Below, piece after piece: positions 1 to 5,620 of a DNA stretch of 8,780 nt. The stretch comes from Ilumatobacteraceae bacterium (lineage in GTDB: Bacteria > Actinomycetota > Acidimicrobiia > Acidimicrobiales > Ilumatobacteraceae). The stretch is from positions 1,766 through 10,545 of the forward strand of contig JANRBC010000008.1 of the NCBI GenBank assembly GCA_030727685.1. Direction: 5' to 3'. The notes under the pieces are model-generated. The model searched no databases. It was not told where the DNA came from and worked only from the letters and a program-made list of their open reading frames with translations. A program made the position numbers and the translations under genes. The stretch's first letter is position 1. The number at the start of each line of letters is the position of its first letter.

Positions 1-506
1 GGGTAGCCGCTGTTGAAGTGAATGATGTTGAAGACTTGCGTCAGTTTGAGGAGTTCTTGAAAATCGGCGCGAGTGCCTGGGTGGCGCACGCCGTCGAGGC
101 CGATGAAGTTCGGGGTGCTGGCCACCGAGCCGAAGGCCATCCAATTGCCGCCAATATTTAGCGTGTGCGCCGGATTGCGAGCATGAAGTTTGAACTCGCT
201 TGGGCAAGTCTTAATAGTTTCAAGCACCATTTCAGGATCAAAACGCACCCGCTCATTTTCGATTTTCGCGCCGGCTTTCTTCATTAGTTCGCGGGCATCG
301 GGGTCGAGAAAGTCCATGCCGTAGTCAGAGAGAATTCGCAGACTTGCCAAATGAATCGACTCGAGTTCGTCATCGCTGAGCACCTTGGTTGGCTCGTAAC
401 GCATGCGTGGTTGTTTGAAAGGCTTTTGCTCTGGAAGTTTGACTTCGGTGCTCGAGGTGCGAGCGCGGCCACGGCGTCGGTTTGGCTCAAGACTTTCGGT
501 AGTCAC
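1..506 (-). CDS. MttB-superfamily (trimethylamine/glycine betaine) methyltransferase-like protein, N-terminal part
   Basis: Partial gene: 168 codons are visible and the 3' end lies beyond position 1. I chose GTG at 506-504 (protein begins VTTESLEPNRRRGRAR); the frame is open upstream to a TAA inside the spacer but offers no ATG, GTG or TTG there. An ATG about 36 codons downstream (MRYEPTK) is an alternative. The Arg-rich leader followed by RYEPTKVLSDDELESIH, the segment KLHARNPAHTLNIGG and the ending FNIIHFNSGY match the N-terminal pattern of MttB-family corrinoid methyltransferases (COG5598), as I know that family. Members move a methyl group from trimethylamine, glycine betaine or related quaternary amines to a corrinoid protein. 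The site where pyrrolysine occurs in true MttB is outside the window, so the Pyl or non-Pyl type cannot be told. Its place after a dimethylglycine dehydrogenase-type gene and an ETF favours a betaine-like substrate (inference). The family call is good; the substrate is unknown. Confidence 0.85.
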   Translation of the reverse strand, partial: MTTESLEPNRRRGRARTSSTEVKLPEQKPFKQPRMRYEPTKVLSDDELESIHLASLRILSDYGMDFLDPDARELMKKAGAKIENERVRFDPEMVLETIKTCPSEFKLHARNPAHTLNIGGNWMAFGSVASTPNFIGLDGVRHPGTRADFQELLKLTQVFNIIHFNSGY

Positions 507-573
507 GAGACAAGACTCTAGTTTTCTTCGGTCTAGTCCCGAGCATTTTGTCGGGTTTTAGGGTTTTTGAAGT
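507..573 (-). other. Spacer between etfA and the MttB-like gene
   Basis: This 67-base spacer separates the etfA stop from the GTG start of the MttB-like gene. It holds the hexamer TCTAGT twice (517-522 and 532-537, 15 bases start to start), two GGGTTTT copies (553-559 and 561-567), and a weak 4-bp hairpin TCGG/CCGA (528-531 with 539-542). No good Shine-Dalgarno precedes the GTG. I see neither a convincing terminator nor a convincing promoter, so the MttB-like gene is most simply the last visible gene of the operon, though a secondary promoter is possible. Confidence 0.4.
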
Positions 574-1560
574 CTATTTATTTTGGCGGCGGCGAATCTC
601 TGCCGAGATTGCAGGCACGACTTTATGTAGATCGCCAATAACTGCGTAACCAGCCTTGGTGACAATGTTCGCTTGTGCGTCTGTGTTGATAGCCAGAATA
701 TTTTTCGAGGCCATCGCCCCAACCCAATGTTGAATGGCTCCTGAGATGCCGCATGCGATGTAGATATCTGGCGCGATTCTCGTGCCGGTCTGACCGACTT
801 GGTCGGTGTGGTTGCGCCAGCCGTTATTCGTTACCGCGCGCGAACAACCAACTACGCCGTTAAGCAACGACGCAAGTTCTTCGAGAGGTGCGAACGCTTC
901 AGCCGAACCAACACCGCGACCACCACTGACTACAACTGGTGAGGTTGCAAGAGTGACACCAGCGACTCGTTCGACGCGGTCTTGTACGAAACTTTGCGCA
1001 ACGCTCTCGTCGAGTTGTACCTCGATTGTCGAGATTGTTGCAGGCGAAGTTGCAAGTTCTTCTTGTGGCTCAACTACATGATTTGCAAGTGTCACAAGTT
1101 TTATTGGTGCATCAACTTGTGCTTCTTCGAGCAGCGAACCACCCCAACGAGTGCGGACAACTTTCAGTGGCTGTGAGCCGTTGAAGTCTGTGTCAAATTC
1201 TGAACAGTTCATCGAGGCTGGAAGGTCAAGGCGAGCGGCTGCTTGGGCGATTATCTCGTGACCTCGTTCGGTGCCCGTGCCAATGACAACACTTGGCGAA
1301 ATTTTGCGCACGACCTGCGCGATTGACTCGCCCCAGGCTTCTGGACCAAAGTCGGTGAGCATCGCGTTGTGAGCCTGGTGCACAGTTGTCGCACCGAAAT
1401 TTGCAACAGTTTCACTTAGGCGATCGGCATTCGCGCCGATTGTGAGAGCTTCGAACTTGGTGTTCATTTGTTTTGCAAGATTTCGCGCGGCTGTGAGCAC
1501 GCCAAGAGAAGCACTGGTCATCGTGCCACGATCATGCTCGACTACGGCAAGTACGGTCAC
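574..1560 (-). CDS. etfA: Electron transfer flavoprotein, alpha subunit
   Basis: 328 residues, full length for EtfA (usually about 310-330). The N-terminal half (about 1-190) is the ETF alpha/beta nucleotide-fold domain. The C-terminal half (about 205-325) is the FAD-binding domain: GCSRAV with Arg241, QVGQTG at 254-259, APDIYIA, GISGAIQH at 271-278, and AINTD followed by GYAVIGDLHKVVP, which matches the ETF-alpha signature very closely. With EtfB it forms a soluble cytoplasmic heterodimer that takes electrons from flavin dehydrogenases and normally passes them to ETF:quinone oxidoreductase. The start is GTG at 1560-1558, overlapping the etfB TGA by 4 bases (GTGA), which suggests translational coupling. 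Given the operon, the likely electron donor is the adjacent dimethylglycine dehydrogenase-type flavoprotein (inference). I see no sign of truncation. Confidence 0.97.
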   Translation of the reverse strand: MTVLAVVEHDRGTMTSASLGVLTAARNLAKQMNTKFEALTIGANADRLSETVANFGATTVHQAHNAMLTDFGPEAWGESIAQVVRKISPSVVIGTGTERGHEIIAQAAARLDLPASMNCSEFDTDFNGSQPLKVVRTRWGGSLLEEAQVDAPIKLVTLANHVVEPQEELATSPATISTIEVQLDESVAQSFVQDRVERVAGVTLATSPVVVSGGRGVGSAEAFAPLEELASLLNGVVGCSRAVTNNGWRNHTDQVGQTGTRIAPDIYIACGISGAIQHWVGAMASKNILAINTDAQANIVTKAGYAVIGDLHKVVPAISAEIRRRQNK

Positions 1561-2324
1561 TTGAAGACACCTAACTCTTCAAGAAGATCAACAACTGCGG
1601 GTGCGGCCTCTGGACCATTGCCAAGAATTATGGTGTTGCTGGCGCGCTCGGGCGGTCGACGCAACGTGATCAGTTTTAATCCGCCAGTTTCGCCCGTCGC
1701 CTCTGATCGATCAACGGCAACCTTTTTAGAAGCAAGACGACCCTTCATGGTCGGGTAGCGCGGCAAATTGATGCCTTCTTTAATGCCGACGCAAGCAGGC
1801 ATTTTCAACTTGTAAATTTCAACACCGGCGTCACTTTCGCGACGAACAACAGCAACACCATTATCAATTTCGAGGCCCTTGGCACCATTAACAATTGGTC
1901 GAGCGAGCTTCAGTGCGGCGCGAACACCAACTTGATAACCGCAAGAGTCTGCAGATTCGTTGCCGAACAAAACTAAATCGTATTTTCCGTTTGCTGCTTC
2001 AAGATCGCCAATTACTTTGGCGATCGCCTGAGCAGTTTTTTGTGGATCCCAATCTGTCGTGTCGATTGGTACGAGAATTGCTTTGGTTGCACCAACGCTG
2101 ACAGCGGTTCTCAGTTGCTCTTCGGCCTCGGCTGGCCCGAGAGTCAGCACAGTGACATCGCCACCGTGTTTTTCGATCAACTGCACTGCTTGTTCGACTG
2201 CGCATTCTTCATGCGGACTGACAGTAAACCCCAAAAACGCAGTATCAACTTGCTGACCATCGCTGGTGATGTTGATGCGTGCGCCGGGGGCCGGCACGCG
2301 TTTGACGCAGACGAGAATGTTCAT
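1557..2324 (-). CDS. etfB: Electron transfer flavoprotein, beta subunit
   Basis: 255 residues, a normal EtfB length. It opens with NILVCVKRVPAPGARI, typical of the family. VLFGNESADSCGYQVG at about 118-133 corresponds to the nucleotide (AMP or FAD) binding loop, and GINLPRYPTMKGRLASKK at about 184-201 is the characteristic ETF-beta segment that includes the partner-recognition region. It pairs with EtfA to carry electrons from flavoprotein dehydrogenases. The ATG start lies 17 bases after the stop of the upstream flavoprotein gene, and the stop overlaps the etfA start by 4 bases, so the three genes are probably cotranscribed. The Shine-Dalgarno is weak (AACTAGCG just upstream), fitting coupled translation. 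Classical ETF and flavin-bifurcating ETF cannot be told apart with certainty by eye; the aerobic-looking context favours the classical type. Confidence 0.97.
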   Translation of the reverse strand: MNILVCVKRVPAPGARINITSDGQQVDTAFLGFTVSPHEECAVEQAVQLIEKHGGDVTVLTLGPAEAEEQLRTAVSVGATKAILVPIDTTDWDPQKTAQAIAKVIGDLEAANGKYDLVLFGNESADSCGYQVGVRAALKLARPIVNGAKGLEIDNGVAVVRRESDAGVEIYKLKMPACVGIKEGINLPRYPTMKGRLASKKVAVDRSEATGETGGLKLITLRRPPERASNTIILGNGPEAAPAVVDLLEELGVFK

Positions 2325-2341
2325 CGCTAGTTAGTTTTCGA

Positions 2342-4885
2342 CTAGCTCTTCATGCGTGCATCAGTCGGGTCAAACAATGGTTGACTGCCGACGCGTGCAA
2401 CGCGCACTGGGAAGAGTTCGTTCATGTACATAACTCGAAGTTCGTTGCCTTCGACAGCATGTTCTGGTGTCAAATAGGCGAGCATCAAGTATTTGCCGAG
2501 TGATGGCGCAGCACCTGCTGTTGTTACGCGTGAGACACGACCCTTGGCATCGACAATTCGCTCACCAGACTTTGTCAAGATCGGCTCGTTGCCACCAGTT
2601 GGATAGCGCTTGATGCCGGCCTTGCTCGTGTTGTCGATCATTTCGAGAGTGCACATGATTGCGCACGGCTTTTCTTCACGAGCCTTCATGTATGCAGCCT
2701 TGCCGATGAAATCAGCCGACTTAACTTTCGGTCGATTGAGACCCGCCTCGACTGGGTTGTATTCGCTCTCGAGTTCGGCGCCCATCAATCGGTAGCCCTT
2801 TTCGATTCGACCAGTTACGGCATAAACACCCATGCCGACTGGGATGATGCCGAACTCTTCGCCCGCTTTGGCAATTGAGTCCCACAGACGAAGGCCATGC
2901 TCCATCTTTGTGTAGACCTCCCAACCGTTTTCTCCGACATAAGAGATTCTGAACATCGTTGCCGGCACGCCATCGATAAGCACTTCACGAACTGAACCGT
3001 ACGGAAAATTCTTTTGCGATACATCAAACGGCACAAGTTTGCCTTCGGCGTTGATATTTTGCGTCGCCTTGGCCATTGTCTTTTCTGCGTTTGGTCCCCA
3101 AACACCAATTGTGCAAAGTGCGCTTGACATGTCGGTGAATGTCACCGAGCCGTCTTGCGGCATGAACTTTGAGAACCAATATTTGTCACGACCGCCATCG
3201 AACGCTCCGGTGATTACTCGGAAGTGTTGGTCGGCAAGGCGCATGATTGTTAGGTCACCACGAAACCCACCACCAGGGGTGAGCAGCGGTGTGTAAACCG
3301 AACGACCAACAGGCACATCAACATTGTTGACACACACATATTGCAAGAAATTGACTACACCTGGTCCGGTGAAATCGAACTCGTTGAACGCTGTGAGATC
3401 GACCATGCCGACCGATTCGCGCATTTGAAGATGCTCAGCGTTTGTAATCGGTGACCACCATCGAGCGTCCCATTCGTGTGGTCGCGACTCACAAGCGGCT
3501 TTGAACTTGCTGACCAACTTTTCGTTTGAGGCGAACCACTGTGGTCGCTCCCAGCCGCGGGCATCAAAGAATGTTGCTCCGGCTGCTTCTTCGCGTGGGT
3601 AGAACGGGCTTCGGCGCATGTCTCGTTGCGTTGCCCACTGTTCGCGAGGGTGAACGATGCCGTAAGTTTTGTTGAAGTGCTCATCGCAGCGCGCATAAAT
3701 ATGGTGCTCAGTTTTTTCGTGAGGGTAGAAACGCGAAATATCTGACGAGTGCGGGTCGCAAAGATGCGGATAGCCGTATGTCATCCATTCAGCAATAAGT
3801 TGGGCGATGCCTGGGCCTTCTTTGATCCAAACTGCAGCAGCCGACCAAAGGTTTTTTACTTCGACTGTTTCACCAAGAACCGGCATTGCATCTGGTGTCA
3901 ATGAAAGCAAACCGTTGATCGCATATTTGATCTCGGCGTCACCGAGCATCTCCATAAGTTCAATCGCTTGCTCCATTTGCGGATCAAAGTCATCTTGCGT
4001 AAGTGGCAACTCGGTAGGCGAGAGTGCCGATGCTTCGTTTGACGGAATGTCGTCTGGGTGCATGAAAATTGCACGGTGAGCATAACTGCCAACTTCCATC
4101 GAGCCAGCAGTCTGTCGTTCGTAACAAAAAGTATCCATGTCGCGAACGATTGGGTATGCAACTTCAGCGTTTGTCTTTTGCAAAATATCAATCGGGCCGA
4201 CGTCTGCCATTTGGTGAACTGCAGGTGTCAACGGAATATTTGCACCTGCCATTTTTGCGATTCGTGGGCTCCACACGCCGCATGCAACAACTACGTACTC
4301 TGCTTCAATGCGACCTTTGTTGGTGACGACTGCTTTGATTGTGCCGTTTTCTACTTCGAGATCTAGCACTTCGGTATTTGCGAACACACTCAAATTGCCG
4401 GCTTTGACGGCGCTCTCACGCATGAGTGTGCCAGTTTGCAACGAGTCGACAACAGAAACGCTCGGCGTGTAGTAGCCGCCCAGAATGATTTCTTCGTTGA
4501 TAAACGGCACAAGTTCTTTCACTTCGGCTGGCGACAAAAGTTTTGCGTCGATGCCCCAAGATTTTGCCGAAGTCATTCGACGATTGAATTCTTCGAGTCG
4601 CTCTGGATTGCGGGCAACTTCGATGCCACCGCAGGTGTTGTTCATGCCAAGTTCGATGTATTGCTGTTGTGACGCAAGTGTCAGCAGCGCCATTTCTTTA
4701 TTGTGATCAGTCGGAAAAATAAAGTTTGAAGCGTGACCAGTCGAGCCGCCTGGGTTCGGCAACGGACCCTTGTCGATTTGCACCATGTTTGTCCAACCGA
4801 GTTTTGAAAGATGACCAGCCAAACAGTTGCCGACAATGCCGGCGCCGATGATTACGCACTTTGCTGACTTTGGAAATTCGCTCAT
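2342..4885 (-). CDS. FAD-dependent oxidoreductase / aminomethyltransferase fusion, dimethylglycine dehydrogenase (oxidase)-type
   Basis: 847 residues, close to dimethylglycine dehydrogenase (rat, about 860) and Arthrobacter dimethylglycine oxidase (about 830). Domains: an N-terminal DAO-type FAD fold with dinucleotide motif GAGIVG at 14-19; GGSTGHASNF at 46-55, whose His51 matches the His that carries covalent FAD in this family; a central linker around 380-440 (FAO_M-like); then GcvT N-terminal and C-terminal domains from about 470 to 835, with GGGFRGDLTIMRL (Asp544 in the folate-site motif), YVGENGWEVY at 649-658 and EKGYRLMGAEL. Such enzymes oxidise an N-methyl group at the flavin and transfer the C1 unit to tetrahydrofolate in the GcvT half. 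Sarcosine or another N-methyl amine is an alternative substrate. The downstream etfBA suggests a dehydrogenase rather than an O2-using oxidase. The ATG at 4885 has GGGGA 4 bases upstream. First gene of the operon. Confidence 0.92.
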   Translation of the reverse strand: MSEFPKSAKCVIIGAGIVGNCLAGHLSKLGWTNMVQIDKGPLPNPGGSTGHASNFIFPTDHNKEMALLTLASQQQYIELGMNNTCGGIEVARNPERLEEFNRRMTSAKSWGIDAKLLSPAEVKELVPFINEEIILGGYYTPSVSVVDSLQTGTLMRESAVKAGNLSVFANTEVLDLEVENGTIKAVVTNKGRIEAEYVVVACGVWSPRIAKMAGANIPLTPAVHQMADVGPIDILQKTNAEVAYPIVRDMDTFCYERQTAGSMEVGSYAHRAIFMHPDDIPSNEASALSPTELPLTQDDFDPQMEQAIELMEMLGDAEIKYAINGLLSLTPDAMPVLGETVEVKNLWSAAAVWIKEGPGIAQLIAEWMTYGYPHLCDPHSSDISRFYPHEKTEHHIYARCDEHFNKTYGIVHPREQWATQRDMRRSPFYPREEAAGATFFDARGWERPQWFASNEKLVSKFKAACESRPHEWDARWWSPITNAEHLQMRESVGMVDLTAFNEFDFTGPGVVNFLQYVCVNNVDVPVGRSVYTPLLTPGGGFRGDLTIMRLADQHFRVITGAFDGGRDKYWFSKFMPQDGSVTFTDMSSALCTIGVWGPNAEKTMAKATQNINAEGKLVPFDVSQKNFPYGSVREVLIDGVPATMFRISYVGENGWEVYTKMEHGLRLWDSIAKAGEEFGIIPVGMGVYAVTGRIEKGYRLMGAELESEYNPVEAGLNRPKVKSADFIGKAAYMKAREEKPCAIMCTLEMIDNTSKAGIKRYPTGGNEPILTKSGERIVDAKGRVSRVTTAGAAPSLGKYLMLAYLTPEHAVEGNELRVMYMNELFPVRVARVGSQPLFDPTDARMKS

Positions 4886-4960
4886 TTTGTCCCCACTATT
4901 TTTTAGCTAACTCTTTGGTGATATATCATCACGATATCACTCAGATAGGATCTAGTTCAA
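4886..4960. promoter_or_regulatory. Divergent promoter region between the demethylation operon and the GntR regulator
   Basis: This 75-base spacer must hold the promoters of both divergent transcripts. On the minus strand a candidate is TTGAAC (4960-4955) with TATCGT 18 bases further on, which lies within the inverted repeat; the RNA would then have a leader with GGGGA (4894-4890) as Shine-Dalgarno for the flavoprotein gene. On the plus strand TAGGAT (4946-4951) fits the TAnnnT -10 pattern, but the same bases contain AGGA, which could be the ribosome binding site for the ATG at 4961. The promoter assignments are tentative; that this is a shared control region is secure from gene layout. Confidence 0.6.
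4918..4940. promoter_or_regulatory. Probable operator for the GntR/FCD regulator
   Basis: An inverted repeat GTGATAT (4918-4924), 9 bases, ATATCAC (4934-4940), with a perfect 10-base palindrome TGATATATCA at 4919-4928 nested at its left side. A GTGAT/ATCAC pair also sits at 4918-4922 and 4928-4932. GntR proteins of the FadR/FCD group bind short palindromes as dimers, often next to their own genes. The position, 21 bases before the regulator start and over the likely promoters, fits autoregulation and repression of the divergent operon. The palindromes are seen directly; binding is inferred. Confidence 0.6.
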
Positions 4961-5617
4961 ATGGTTAAAGAGTCTTTAAGTGAGCAGGCATACCGTCTGA
5001 TTCGGGGCATGATTGTTCGCCTCGAATTGACCCCAGGGGCAGTGGTCCGTGAAGACGATCTGCAAGCGCACCTAGAGATTGGTCGTACGCCAATTCGTGA
5101 GGCATTGCAGCGCTTGGCCCGCGATCAGTTCTTGGTTGTAATTCCGCGCCGAGGAATGATCGTTTCAAACATTGATATCGCAGAATTGTCGACGCTTTAT
5201 GAAACTCGAGCAATTCTTGAGCCTTATGTAGCGCGCTTGGCGTGCGAGCGGGGTAGCGCAGATCACTGGAAGCAGATGCGCAAAGTTCTAGATAAGGCAA
5301 AGAAGCAAGCGTCTTCGGCGCAAGATCAAATTCAGTTCGATGCACAATGTCATGAGATCGTTTGGGAAGCGGCCGGCAATCGCTTTTTAACCGACACTCT
5401 CGACGTTTTGTATGCACAGAGTGATCGGTTGTGGCATATGTATTTGTCAGATGTTGCCGACATGGGTCATGCACTTGACGAACATGATGAGATTCTTGCG
5501 GCGCTTGAATCTGGCGATAGCGAACTGGTTTACAAACTCTCAGCGGCACATGTGCGAAGTTTTGACGCACAAGTTCGCGATGCCGTGCGCAAACGTCTCG
5601 AACTCACCGCCTCTTAA
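4961..5617 (+). CDS. GntR-family transcriptional regulator, FCD (FadR-like) subgroup
   Basis: 218 residues, normal for this group. Residues about 5-70 form the winged helix-turn-helix: SEQAYRLIRGMIV, then GRTPIREALQRLARDQFL (41-58) and the wing PRRGMIVS. Residues about 75-210 form the all-helical FCD effector domain; Asp127, His131, His175 and His197 fall at the spacing of the metal-binding residues of this fold, with EAAGN at 136-140 typical of it. A bound metal often helps to hold a carboxylate ligand, so a carboxylated effector such as a betaine or N-methylated amino acid would be reasonable (inference). ATG at 4961 is preceded by AGGA about 10 bases upstream. It diverges from the flavoprotein operon across 75 bases, making it the likely local regulator. 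Its stop is 3 bases from that of the converging arylsulfatase gene, but the sulfatases have no visible link to it. Confidence 0.95.
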   Translation: MVKESLSEQAYRLIRGMIVRLELTPGAVVREDDLQAHLEIGRTPIREALQRLARDQFLVVIPRRGMIVSNIDIAELSTLYETRAILEPYVARLACERGSADHWKQMRKVLDKAKKQASSAQDQIQFDAQCHEIVWEAAGNRFLTDTLDVLYAQSDRLWHMYLSDVADMGHALDEHDEILAALESGDSELVYKLSAAHVRSFDAQVRDAVRKRLELTAS

Positions 5618-5620
5618 CTT

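Noticed and set aside
284..490. A 68-residue minus-strand open frame overlapping the MttB-like gene
   Set aside because: It lies in another frame of the MttB-like gene, has no recognisable motif and no ribosome binding site; the long frame with the MttB pattern explains the DNA.
4965..5570. A 201-residue minus-strand open frame opposite the GntR gene
   Set aside because: Its product (rich in Arg, His and Ser) resembles no family I know and it is fully covered by the well-supported plus-strand regulator; it is an antisense shadow.
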